A stretch of 64,000 bases of DNA from Luteitalea pratensis (GTDB lineage: Bacteria; Acidobacteriota; Vicinamibacteria; Vicinamibacterales; Vicinamibacteraceae), in contig NZ_CP015136.1 of assembly GCF_001618865.1 (NCBI RefSeq), forward strand, positions 6,173,001 through 6,237,000. The letters run 5' to 3'. A model generated the notes under the pieces. The model was not told where the DNA came from. It made no database searches and saw only the letters and a list, made by a program, of their open reading frames with translations. This document shows positions 8,593-19,831 of this stretch, one piece after another (positions within the stretch are counted from its first letter, which is position 1; each line of letters starts with the position of its first letter). A program made the position numbers and the translations under genes.

Positions 8593-10857
8593 CTAGGCGC
8601 GGGCCGTGGCCTGGCGCTGCTGTCGCATCGCATTGAGGACGCGGGCTGGCGTGAGTGGCAGGCTCCGCAGGGTCACGCCGCAGGCGTTGCGGACGGCTAG
8701 CGCGATCGCCGCAGCGGTCGGGACGGTTGGCGGCTCGCCGATGCCGATGACGCCGCGCTCGGGCTGATCCTTCAGCCGGATCTCGATCTGTGGCATGTCC
8801 GACATGCCGGCCAGCAGGTACCACTCCATGTTGGGATTGACCATCTGGCCGGTGTTGCGGTCGAGGATACGGTCCTCGTACATCGCGAAGTTCAGCGATC
8901 CGATGATGCCGCCATAGACCTGGCTCTCGGCCGTGAGCCGGCTGACGACCAGGCCGCAATCCTGAATCGCGAGGACGCGCGTGACCCTGGTGATCCCGGT
9001 CTCGACGTCGACGGTCACCTCGGCAAACTGCACGCCGCTGGTGGTGACCGAAGACATGCCAGGCTGCCAGTCGCCGTCGACGGCGATCGCCTGCGGCCCG
9101 ATGTGCTTGCACGCATCTGCCCAGGTCAGGCCCTTGGCCGTATCGCCCTGGACGTGCACGCGCCCGCCGGTCGCAACCAGCGTGGCAGGCTCGACACCGA
9201 GGACGGGCGCGACCTTCTCCTTCAACGCATCGAGCGCCTTGACCGCGGCGACTCGAATCGCCGGGCTGATGCTGGCGGCCGTGGTGCTCCCGCCCGACAG
9301 CGGGCTGACGCCGTACAGCGTGTCGCCGATCTGCGGCGTGACCTGTGCCGCCTGCAGGCCGAGCGTGTCGGCGGCGACAACCGCCACCAGCGTGCGCGTG
9401 CCGGTGCCGATGTCCTGCGTCCCGACGCGCATGATCACGCTACCGTCGGCGGCGATTTCGCAATGCGTCTGTGCGGGGCCGCGCCCGCCGCCGCCCCAGG
9501 TACAGACGGCGACGCCCATGCCTGTCTTGATCGGCCCCGCGGTCGGATCGCCGGTCTGGTGCCGCTTGCTCCAGCCGAAGGCCTCGGCACCTTCGCTCAG
9601 GTACGTGCGCCACATCGCGTTCGGCGCTTCCGGTGGCAGGTTCTTGATCCGGAACTCGACCGGGTCGATCCTCGCCAGATCGGCCAGTTCGTCCATCATG
9701 ATCTCGGTGATGAACGACCCTGCGGATGGCCAGGGGCACGCATCGGCCGCTGCTGGCCCGTGTTGATGAACACGTCCTTGTGCGTGCGTCGGCGATTGGC
9801 GATCCGGTAGATGTACGGCAGCGGGAACCCCGCCGCCGCCCCGGCGCCACCGGTCCCCCACGACTCCGCGTCGAAGGCCGTGATCAGGCCATCGGCCGAC
9901 ACGCCGGCCTTGACCCGCGCCGCCGACGAGGGACGGTTGCCGGCAACCAGGTGCTCCTCCTTGCGATCGAGCATCAATTTGACCGGCTTGCCGGTCTCCT
10001 TGGCCAGCTTTGCGCACAACAGGCCCTCCGCCCCGATGCTCAGCGCCTTGCTGCCGAAGCCGCCCCCCATGTACTGGCAGATGACGCGGATGTTGGCCTG
10101 CGGGATGCTCAGCGCGGTCGCGAAGTTCTCGCGCGCGGTATTGATGCCCTGCGTGGAGATCCAGACGGTGAGCTTGTCGCCCTCCCACTCGCACACCGTG
10201 CCGTGCGACTCGAGGCATACGTGCGTGATGACGTGGGTTTCGTAGGTCTGCTCGAGCGTGTGTGCCGCCGCCGCAAAACCCGCCGCCAGATCACCAGATT
10301 CCTGCGTCTGGCCCTGGCGCACGTTACCGGTCGTGAACACCGGCGGCGCCTGTCCGGTCAGCGCCGCGGCCACGTTGACAAGGTGGGGCAGCTTTTCGTA
10401 GTCGACCTTCACGAGGCGCGCGGCGTCGATGGCCTGTTCCTCGGTGTCGGCAGCCACGGCCGCGACCTCGTCGCCCTGGAACATCACGCGGCTGCTCGGC
10501 TCGGTGCCGGACTCACGATGAACCAGCGCCGCTCGGACACCAGGGGCACGACGCGCCGCCGTCAAGTCAATCGCGGCAACCCGCGCATGCGGATGCGGCG
10601 ACCGGACGATGCGTGCGTAAAGCATGCCGGGGCGATTGATGTCGAAGGTGTACCTGGCACGGCCGGTGACCTTGTCGGGCCCGTCGAAGCGCTTGACGGG
10701 CGTGCCGAGTACGGTGCGTGTGGCCGGCCACGCGTAACGTGGGTCGGCAGGCGCCTGCGCTGCGGCGGGTGGTCGTCCGCCCTGTCCCTGTCCCCTGTCC
10801 CTGTCCCTGGGCCGGCTGCGGTGGTGGCGGCTGCGGCTGTGGTGTCTGCTCAGGCAC
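8593..10857 (-). pseudogene. Xanthine dehydrogenase family Mo-binding subunit, interrupted by two compensating frameshifts
   Basis: Catalytic molybdopterin (CoxL/XdhA-like) subunit, about 754 residues if repaired. The GTG at 10857 overlaps the end of the 2Fe-2S gene and opens VPEQTPQPQPPPPQ; the frame is lost in a GGGACA repeat where one run has four G (CCCC at 10792-10795 on the plus strand). The second frame continues from PADPRYAWPATRTV through YMGGGFGSKA to RPMRAPGHPQG, then stops matching at 9716-9720, where one base is missing. The third frame resumes with SFITEIMMDELADLARIDPVEFRIKN and runs to the stop. The +1 and -1 errors cancel in length. Both lie in homopolymer or repeat runs, so sequencing error is as likely as real decay. 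No Tat signal is present on this subunit. Confidence 0.88.
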
Positions 10858-11461
10858 GCTGCCCTCCCGTCACGCTCGACACCGCTTCGAAGATGCGCGG
10901 GAACGTCCCGCACCGGCAGATGTTGCCGTCGAGGCCCTTGCGGATCTGTTCCGCGGTCGCGTTGGGATGCTTCTCGAGCAGGCCGACGCTCGCCATGATG
11001 AAACCCGGCGTGCAGAAGCCGCACATCAGCGCGTCCTTCTCGCAAAAGGCCGCCTGCACCGGATGCAGCGTGTCGCCGTTGGCGAGCCCGTCGACGTTGC
11101 GAATCTGCTTGCCCTGCACCGCGATCGCCAGGGTGGAGCACGAGTAGACCGGGCGACCGTCGACCAGCATCGTGCAGGCGCCGCAGGCGCCCCGATCGCA
11201 GCCGCGCTTGTTGCCGGTCAGGTCGGCGCGCATACGCAGCGCGTCGAGGAGCGTCACCCGCGGCTCGAGCATCAGGTCCAGCTGGCGGCCGTTGACGTTC
11301 AGACGGACGGGCACGGCGCCAGGCCCCAGCGCGGCCGGGCCGGATTGCGCCTCGGCACTCGGCGAGATGACGCTCGCCGCCACGCCGACGACACCTGTCG
11401 ATTTGAGGAAATTGCGGCGTCCATGATCAACGCCGGCCAAAGAGTCGTCCTTGGGTGTCAC
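10850..11461 (-). CDS. Xanthine dehydrogenase family 2Fe-2S subunit with Tat signal
   Basis: A 203-residue protein with twin-arginine signal (GRRNFLKSTGVVGVAA) and two [2Fe-2S] domains: plant-type ferredoxin motif CDRGACGAC ... C (about residues 90-112) and the helical domain CGFCTPGF ... CRCG. It carries electrons from the Mo site to the FAD subunit. The Tat signal on this subunit implies the folded complex is exported to the periplasm with partners riding along, as known for other Mo hydroxylases. The GTG at 11461 is preferred because AGAGGA lies six bases upstream; a TTG at 11467 is the alternative. First gene of the operon. Confidence 0.94.
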   Translation of the reverse strand: MTPKDDSLAGVDHGRRNFLKSTGVVGVAASVISPSAEAQSGPAALGPGAVPVRLNVNGRQLDLMLEPRVTLLDALRMRADLTGNKRGCDRGACGACTMLVDGRPVYSCSTLAIAVQGKQIRNVDGLANGDTLHPVQAAFCEKDALMCGFCTPGFIMASVGLLEKHPNATAEQIRKGLDGNICRCGTFPRIFEAVSSVTGGQRA

Positions 11462-11574
11462 GGCCAATCCTCTCTGCGCTGAGATATGTGCAGCCTTACG
11501 GATGTCCGTAGGTTACCGCTTTACCTCGAGCCAGTCTTGCCTGTTCCTCCATGAATCTTGCCGGTCACAGGTCC

Positions 11575-14113
<2,539 letters not shown>

Positions 14114-14261
14114 AGACGCTCCGGGGTCCGCTGCGCCGGCCAGGCCCGGCCTGTAATGGTTTTCTCGTGCCGTCGTGTGCGCCCGTGGCAACTCAGCGAC
14201 TGGACGATGAAGCAAGTTCGTCACAGGATTGGGCAAACCCCGTCGTCCTCGGAGCGCTACG

Positions 14262-15356
14262 ATGTCTGAACGCTCATCGCCCGAACACCTCATGTCGTCC
14301 CTCCGCTCTCACGTCGAGGCCACGATGCTTGACACCCGCACGGCGCCGGCGGCGCCGGCCGTCGTTGACCAGTTCACGCGGCATCCCGCGCCGGACCAGC
14401 TCGTCACCCCGGACAGTATGTCGGTCCGCCGGCTCGCCGACCTCCTGGCGCGCTATGCCCCGTACGACGGACGCTTCGAACTGAGGCGAACCGGCGTGTT
14501 TGCTCTCCGATGGTCGCGGCCGAGCCATGAGCCGGTGCATGTCACGCAGCGTCCGGCGCTCTGCCTCGTGGCGCAGGGCGGGAAGGTCGCGATGCTCGGC
14601 ACGGAGACTTTCGCGTACGACGCCGCCAGGATGCTGGTGTTTTCGGTCGATCTCCCGATCGCCGCACAGGTCACCGCTGCGAGCGCCGAGGCGCCGTATC
14701 TCGGGTTCAAGCTGGAGTTCGACCCGTACCGTGTCGCCGAGTTGACGCTGAAGGTCCACCCGCACGGGACGCCAAGACCGCCATCGGAGCGTGGGCTGTA
14801 CGTGGGCCACACCACCGAGGCGATCGTCGATGCGGTGACCCGCCTGCTGGTGTCGATGGCCCACCCCGCCGACACCGAACTCGTTGCGCCGCTGATCATC
14901 GACGAGATCCTGATTCGCCTGCTGCGCAGCCCCGTAGGCGCGCGGGTCGCGCAGATCGGACAAGCCGAGTCCGGCCTGCACCGCATCGCGCAGGCGGTCG
15001 CCTGGCTGCGTGAGCACTACGCGCAACCGACCGGCGTCGAGGAACTCGCCGAGCTGGTGAACATGAGCGTCTCCTCGTTCCACCAGCACTTCAAGGCCGT
15101 GACGTCGATGAGCCCGTTGCAGTACCAGAAGTTGATGCGCCTGCACGAAGCCAGGCGGTTGATGCTGTTCCAGGGCATCGACGCGGGTCGTGCGTGCCGG
15201 CTGGTCGGCTATGTCAGTCCATCGCAGTTCAGCCGCGAGTATGCGCGCTTCTTCGGACGCGCACCGATGCGCGACGTGAGCCTCTTGCGCGCCGAAGGCG
15301 TGGCTCCGATCGGCGCGGCCGGCGTAGACTCGGCTCGTGGCCAGGCGCCCCGCTGA
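14262..15356 (+). CDS. AraC family transcriptional regulator
   Basis: A 364-residue activator: N-terminal AraC_N-type cupin domain (VTQRPALCLVAQGGKVAMLG through LGFKLEFDP) and C-terminal double helix-turn-helix (GVEELAELVNMSVSSFHQHFKAVTSMSPLQYQKLMRLHEARRLM, then VGYVSPSQFSREYARFFG). Start at 14262 is supported by GGAG eight bases upstream. It is divergent from the cupin-CMD gene across 148 bp and near the aldo/keto reductase; similar AraC-reductase-cupin sets respond to reactive carbonyl or quinone compounds, but the inducer here is unknown. Confidence 0.93.
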   Translation: MSERSSPEHLMSSLRSHVEATMLDTRTAPAAPAVVDQFTRHPAPDQLVTPDSMSVRRLADLLARYAPYDGRFELRRTGVFALRWSRPSHEPVHVTQRPALCLVAQGGKVAMLGTETFAYDAARMLVFSVDLPIAAQVTAASAEAPYLGFKLEFDPYRVAELTLKVHPHGTPRPPSERGLYVGHTTEAIVDAVTRLLVSMAHPADTELVAPLIIDEILIRLLRSPVGARVAQIGQAESGLHRIAQAVAWLREHYAQPTGVEELAELVNMSVSSFHQHFKAVTSMSPLQYQKLMRLHEARRLMLFQGIDAGRACRLVGYVSPSQFSREYARFFGRAPMRDVSLLRAEGVAPIGAAGVDSARGQAPR

Positions 15357-15702
15357 TCCGTTCGCGTCGGTCGCCGCCATCGGCCGCACCCTGCCGGATG
15401 TCGAGCTCACGACCACCTTTGGCAAGCCGGCGCTGAAGACCGGCGGCACGATGTTCGTCTGCATCGCGTCGCACAAGTCGGCCGAGACCGACACGCTCGT
15501 CGTGATGATGGACATCGCCGATCGCGACCTGCTGGTCGCGGAAGATCCCGACAGCTATTACCTGAAGGAGCATTACGTCGGCTATCCGTGCGTGCTGGTG
15601 CGCCTCCGCCGCGTCGGCGCCGATGCCCTGCGCGGGCTGGTGATCGGCGCGCACCGGTACGTGAGCCAGAAAAAGAAGCCACCCCGTCGCGGCACGCGAT
15701 GA
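15337..15702 (+). CDS. MmcQ/YjbR family protein
   Basis: A 121-residue protein of the MmcQ/YjbR fold: PDVELTTTFGKPALKTGGTMFVCIA, then a YYLKEHYVGYPCVLVRL core. The family has a CyaY-like alpha/beta fold and is sometimes called DNA-binding, but its function is not settled. Starts with GTG inside the last codons of the AraC gene (20-bp overlap), so it is likely co-transcribed with it. Confidence 0.85.
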   Translation: MARRPADPFASVAAIGRTLPDVELTTTFGKPALKTGGTMFVCIASHKSAETDTLVVMMDIADRDLLVAEDPDSYYLKEHYVGYPCVLVRLRRVGADALRGLVIGAHRYVSQKKKPPRRGTR

Positions 15703-15855
15703 GGCCCCCGGGCTCGGGCTGGCTGCGAGTTCTTCCCGTGGACCGGAATTTTTCCCCGGCTCATCTGCGGTTCCCTGCCGATTCGCGGCCGTTGCCGGGA
15801 CGAATGATGGCGCGGGCGAGACGGATCGTTCCTTGCTTTGGTTGACTGGTCGGAC

Positions 15856-16908
15856 ATGGCTTCCCCACCTGCGCCTCGGTATGGACTCAACACGCGTTCC
15901 CTGACGGATCGCCGCCAACTTCTCGCCGCGTTCTCGCCGCGAAGCGGCGGCGACGGACGCGAGGAGGCCTACGGCCATTGGATCCACGTCCATCGTCGTG
16001 CCATGGCGTGCCGGTTCGAGGTCACGCTCGCCGCGGCGGACCGGGCATTCGTCCCGGCCGCGCTGACCGCGCTCGACGAAATCGACCGTCTCGAGCACGA
16101 GTTGAGCGTGTTCATCGCGACCAGTGCGATCTCCGAACTGAACCGCAACGCGGCTGACCGGGCCGTCGCGGTGCCGGCGGGTGTGGCGGAACTGCTGATG
16201 GACTGCCAACGCGTGCATCGGGACACCGATGGCGCCTTCGACCTGACGACGACGCCGCTCAGCCGGTGTTGGGGCTTCCTCGGGCGGGAGCCACGAGTAC
16301 CTCAGCGAGCGGCGATCGAGGAGGCGCGCCGCCAGGTCGGCTTCGGTGCGGTGCACGTAAGTTCCGATCCGCCGGCAGTGGCGTTCAGCCGTCCCGGGAT
16401 CGAGGTGAACCTCGGCGCCGTGGGCAAGGGCTACGCACTCGATTGCGCAGCCTCGGTGCTGCGCGACTCGGGGGTGCACCACGCACTGCTGTCTGCCGGC
16501 GGCAGCAGCATCGTGGCCATGGGTGGTCGCGGCGCAGGATGGGTGGTCGACGTCGTCTCGCCTCTCCGACCCGGGCAACCCATCGCAACGCTCTCGCTGC
16601 GGAACGCGGCGCTTGGAACGAGCGGCGCCGGCGAACAGTTCGTGGTCCAGGACGGGCGACGGTACGGTCACGTCATCGATCCGCGGACCGGCTGGCCGGC
16701 TGACGGCATCCTGTCGGTGAGCGTCGTCGCCTCGAGCGCTGCACGGGCCGACGCGCTGTCGACCGGTTTCCTGGTCGGGGGGGTCGACCTGGCGAGGCGG
16801 TACTGCAGCGAGCATCCCGACGTACTTGCGCTCATCACGCCGGACGACGAATCCGGACAGACGATCGTCGTTGGCCATTACCCAACTGCCAGGGTCGTCG
16901 GCGACTGA
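15856..16908 (+). CDS. apbE: FAD:protein FMN transferase (ApbE-like)
   Basis: A 350-residue enzyme that attaches FMN covalently to Thr of exported flavoproteins. Motifs: AMACRFEVTLAA start, ALDEIDRLEHELSVF, VNLGAVGKGYALD (conserved GKG), HALLSAGGSSIVAMG, GTSGAGEQF and HVIDPRTGWPA near the Mg/FAD site. There is no clear signal peptide; N-terminal 35 residues look unstructured. ATG 15856 is chosen over an upstream TTG; ribosome-binding site is weak. Followed after 13 bp by the DoxX gene. Its flavinylation target is not in this window. Confidence 0.92.
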   Translation: MASPPAPRYGLNTRSLTDRRQLLAAFSPRSGGDGREEAYGHWIHVHRRAMACRFEVTLAAADRAFVPAALTALDEIDRLEHELSVFIATSAISELNRNAADRAVAVPAGVAELLMDCQRVHRDTDGAFDLTTTPLSRCWGFLGREPRVPQRAAIEEARRQVGFGAVHVSSDPPAVAFSRPGIEVNLGAVGKGYALDCAASVLRDSGVHHALLSAGGSSIVAMGGRGAGWVVDVVSPLRPGQPIATLSLRNAALGTSGAGEQFVVQDGRRYGHVIDPRTGWPADGILSVSVVASSAARADALSTGFLVGGVDLARRYCSEHPDVLALITPDDESGQTIVVGHYPTARVVGD

Positions 16909-16921
16909 GGGACATCTCTTC

Positions 16922-17452
16922 ATGGCCTCATTGCATGTTTCCCCGTTGCAGCAGACGTCGCTGGTGATCCTGCGCACGCTGGTCGGGTGGCACTTCCTCT
17001 ACGAGGGCTACACGAAGCTCCTGCATCCCGCGTGGAGCCTGGCTGGCGCGCCGCTTCCATCATGGTCGTCGGCAGCGTACCTGAAGGCGGCGACTGGCCC
17101 GTTGGCACCGCTGTTTCACTGGATGGGCAGCGTGGCGTGGATCGGGTCACTCGATCTCGCGATTGCGCTTGCGCTGGCAGCAGTCGGCATGAGCCTGATG
17201 CTCGGGCTGTTCACTCAGTGGGGTTGCAGCGGCGCGCTGGCACTGCTGGTGATCTTCTACCTGGCGGCAATGCCCACCGGCGGCATCGACGTGCGCGCCG
17301 AAGGCACCTATCTCCTCGTCAACAAGAACCTGGTCGAGGCGTGCGCGGTGATCGTGCTGCTCGCGTTTCGTACCGGATCGATCGCTGGACTGGATCGGCT
17401 GTGGCTGCGGGCTCGCCCGGCAACCATCCCGGTTCAAGAGGCAGTGGCATGA
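16922..17452 (+). CDS. DoxX family membrane protein
   Basis: A 176-residue protein with four hydrophobic segments: ILRTLVGWHFLYEGYTKLL, a segment around LAIALALAAVGMSLMLGL, ALALLVIFYLAAM and ACAVIVLLAF. The RxxxGxxFLYEGxxKL opening is the DoxX signature. DoxX proteins are linked to thiol or quinone redox reactions at the membrane. GAGGGA precedes the ATG. The stop overlaps the next ATG (ATGA), so it is translationally coupled to the Gfo/Idh/MocA gene. Confidence 0.9.
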   Translation: MASLHVSPLQQTSLVILRTLVGWHFLYEGYTKLLHPAWSLAGAPLPSWSSAAYLKAATGPLAPLFHWMGSVAWIGSLDLAIALALAAVGMSLMLGLFTQWGCSGALALLVIFYLAAMPTGGIDVRAEGTYLLVNKNLVEACAVIVLLAFRTGSIAGLDRLWLRARPATIPVQEAVA

Positions 17453-18753
17453 ATCTCACACCCGAACAGATCGAACTTGGCCGACGCAACTTCCTGAAGG
17501 TGCTGGCGGGCACGCCGGCGGTGGCTGCGCTCGGCGCAGCCGCTGCGCTGCGTGGTCCGGCGCCGGGCGGCCGGGTGCGACTCGCGTTCATCGGCCTCGG
17601 CTCGCAGGGGCGGGCGCAGTTGACCAACGTCGATCCCGATTACGGCGACGTGCGTGCCATCTGCGACATCAACCCTGCGCAGCTGAAGCTTGCAGACGGA
17701 GTGCTTGCCAGGAACAGCATGCCTCCGGTGCGCCATTACGCAGACTGGCGCGAGATGCTCCAGAAGGAGGATGTCGAAGCCGTCATCGTGGCGCCGCCGC
17801 TGTGGTCCCACGCGGAGCTCGCCATCGGGTGTCTCGACGCCGGCAAGCACGTCCTGTGCGAGAAGATGATGGCGTGGGACGTCGAGAGCTGCGAACGCAT
17901 GCGCGCTGCGGCGCTTCGCAATGACCGCGTCCTCGAGATCGGATACCAGCGCAATCACAACCCGATGTACCAGGCCGCCCACGAGGGGATCGTGAAGGCT
18001 GGCGTCCTAGGCGACATCTATCACGTGCGACTCGCGTGGCACCGGAACGGCAGCTGGCGGCGCAAGGCGGAGCTGCCGTCGCCCGACTACGACCCGTCAG
18101 CTTTTGGTTACCCGACGTTCGACCACCTGATCAACTGGCGCCTCTACTGGAAGTACTCGCAGGGGCTGATGGCGGAGCTGGGCAGTCACCAGGTCAACGC
18201 AGTGAACTGGTTCCTCGGGTCTGCGCCGGAGGCAGTGATTGCCTCGGGCGGCCTCTACCGGTTCCCCGAGAATCGGGAAGTCTTCGATCACGTCTTCGTG
18301 AACTTCGAGTATCCAGGCGGCCGTACGGCCTCCTTCTCGTCCATCGAGTCCAACGCGTTCGACGAGTACTACGAGATGTACATGGGCACGAAGGGGACGT
18401 TAATCATGCTGGCCGAGCGCGAGGCGCTCCTGTTCCAGGAGGGCGGCGGCGGGCGTCAGACCGGCATCGAGGTGACGCCGGCCGGCCCGGGTGCGGTAGC
18501 GCAGTCCTCCGAGACCATGGCGGGCAACACGAATCAGGCGACCAATCGAGCGGAGACGCTGCCGGCGGCTGGCGCCGCCCCCGCGGCACGGTCATCGGCG
18601 ACGCGATTGCAGATGCGGCGGTTCTGCTCGGCCATTCGCGTCGGCACGCCGTTGCTCTGCGGGCCCGACAAGGCCATGGCGTCCGCACGTGCCTGCATCG
18701 GCGCGAACGAGGCCATCAAGACCAGGGCGCGTGTGATCCTGCGCACGACCTGA
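17449..18753 (+). CDS. Gfo/Idh/MocA family oxidoreductase with Tat signal
   Basis: A 434-residue protein. Twin-arginine signal GRRNFLKVLAGTPAVAALG, then Rossmann domain (LAFIGLGSQGRAQL; ICDINP; VIVAPPLWSHAELAIGCLDAGKHVLCEKMMAW, with the EK active-site pair) and the C-terminal alpha/beta domain (FDHLINWRLYWKYSQGLMAELGSHQVNAVNWFLG). Exported members bind NAD(P) tightly inside the cytoplasm and act as periplasmic sugar dehydrogenases or glycosidase-like enzymes. Coupled to DoxX by ATGA overlap, so ApbE-DoxX-oxidoreductase probably acts as a unit on sugars at the membrane (inference). A Gly/Ala-rich insert at about 355-385 is atypical. Confidence 0.92.
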   Translation: MNLTPEQIELGRRNFLKVLAGTPAVAALGAAAALRGPAPGGRVRLAFIGLGSQGRAQLTNVDPDYGDVRAICDINPAQLKLADGVLARNSMPPVRHYADWREMLQKEDVEAVIVAPPLWSHAELAIGCLDAGKHVLCEKMMAWDVESCERMRAAALRNDRVLEIGYQRNHNPMYQAAHEGIVKAGVLGDIYHVRLAWHRNGSWRRKAELPSPDYDPSAFGYPTFDHLINWRLYWKYSQGLMAELGSHQVNAVNWFLGSAPEAVIASGGLYRFPENREVFDHVFVNFEYPGGRTASFSSIESNAFDEYYEMYMGTKGTLIMLAEREALLFQEGGGGRQTGIEVTPAGPGAVAQSSETMAGNTNQATNRAETLPAAGAAPAARSSATRLQMRRFCSAIRVGTPLLCGPDKAMASARACIGANEAIKTRARVILRTT

Positions 18754-18770
18754 GGAACTGCCAGTCACGT

Positions 18771-18993
18771 ATGCCGAAGCCAGGCCACGCCGCGCCAGTG
18801 ACAGCCGCGAACCGCTTCGTGGCGCTCCTGCGCGGTATCAAACGTCGGCGGCAACAACCTGATCAAGATGAGCGTACTGCGCGAGAGCTTCGGGGCGCTC
18901 GGCTTCAGCGACGTGGTGACGTACATCCAGAGCGGCAAGGGCGTCACCATCCGCAACTGGAACACTACGACCAGGCTGCTGACGATGCTCTGA
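18771..18993 (+). pseudogene. DUF1697 family remnant
   Basis: The first codons (NRFVALLRGI) are typical of DUF1697. One extra A in an AAA run then shifts the frame; in the next frame the family pattern resumes (NVGGNNLIKM, LGFSDVVTYIQSG) and ends with TIRNWNTTTRLLTML, which belongs at the family's far C-terminus. So there is both a one-base insertion and a deletion of the central two thirds. Confidence 0.75.
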
Positions 18994-19020
18994 GCCGGTG
19001 GCCATACAAGTTTCCGCAGC

Positions 19021-19680
19021 CTAGAGCCGTTTGATTGTCGCGAACCACGCCGGTGCACCGTCGTCGTGGAGTCTCGTCTGAATGCGGTCCGGTTCGATGG
19101 CGGCGACAGTCCATCCAGTGCTGGGGGTGAACGCCGCTCTCAGCTCTGCCCGACTGATGGGGTGCGGGCCGGTGTCGGGACCTTCGTCACTGAAGCACAG
19201 CACATACAGGGTTCCACGGGGCTTGGTCACCGACGCCAGGCTCGCCACATAGGCTGGTCGCTCATCGCCGTCGAAGGTGTGGAACAATCCGCAGTCCAGC
19301 ACTGTCTGAAACCTGCGCCGCAAGCGCTCCAGCTTGAACGCATCAGCCGCAGCGAACTCGACCTCGATCCCACGATCGCCGGCCTTCTGTCGGGCGATTG
19401 CCAGTGCTGTCTCGGCCACGTCAACGCCCAGCACCGTCAATCCCAGCGAGGCGACGTGAAGGGCGTTCTCGCCGGTCCCGCAGCCCGCATCGAGCACCGC
19501 GCCGGAGAATCCGCCTTCGGATGCCACGCGCACGATGGCTGGCTGCGGCCGGCCAATGTCCCAGGGCGGCGGACCGTCCTCGTACGACGCATCCCAGGGT
19601 TGTCCTGCCAGGCGTTCGTGACTGGTCGGGTGGCGGCCATCGAACGGATCGCCAGCGAGGGTTCCTGATCGCTCTGACAA
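19021..19680 (-). CDS. Class I SAM-dependent methyltransferase
   Basis: A 219-residue methyltransferase. SAM motif I LDAGCGTGENALHVASLG, motif II VLGVDVAETALAIAR, acidic AADAFKLERL, and DCGLFHTF then YVASLASVTKPRGTLYVLCF. This pattern fits the thiopurine/tellurite-resistance-like methyltransferases; the substrate is unknown. Start is set at the TTG at 19680 because GGGAGGGACGACC lies directly upstream; no good ATG exists near the conserved WDASYEDGPPPWDIGRPQP start. Confidence 0.88.
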   Translation of the reverse strand: MSERSGTLAGDPFDGRHPTSHERLAGQPWDASYEDGPPPWDIGRPQPAIVRVASEGGFSGAVLDAGCGTGENALHVASLGLTVLGVDVAETALAIARQKAGDRGIEVEFAAADAFKLERLRRRFQTVLDCGLFHTFDGDERPAYVASLASVTKPRGTLYVLCFSDEGPDTGPHPISRAELRAAFTPSTGWTVAAIEPDRIQTRLHDDGAPAWFATIKRL

Positions 19681-19831
19681 GGTCGTCCCTCCCTGCAAAC
19701 AATCTTGCGCCGCGACCAGCGATCCGGCAACCGCGCCGCGAGGAGAATGGTTCGCGACGAGGTCGACAAGCTGCGATACGATGGCCCCGATACGCACCTC
19801 AGCCGGACAGGGTTCACATCAGGATTCCCCG

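Noticed and set aside
10770-10810. GGGACA tract as a functional minisatellite
   Set aside because: It lies inside the Mo-subunit gene and encodes a Gln-Gly linker; only its length affects frame, which is reported instead.
15229-16977. 582-codon minus-strand frame opposite apbE
   Set aside because: Shadow of AraC, MmcQ and ApbE genes, no recognisable domain or ribosome-binding site.
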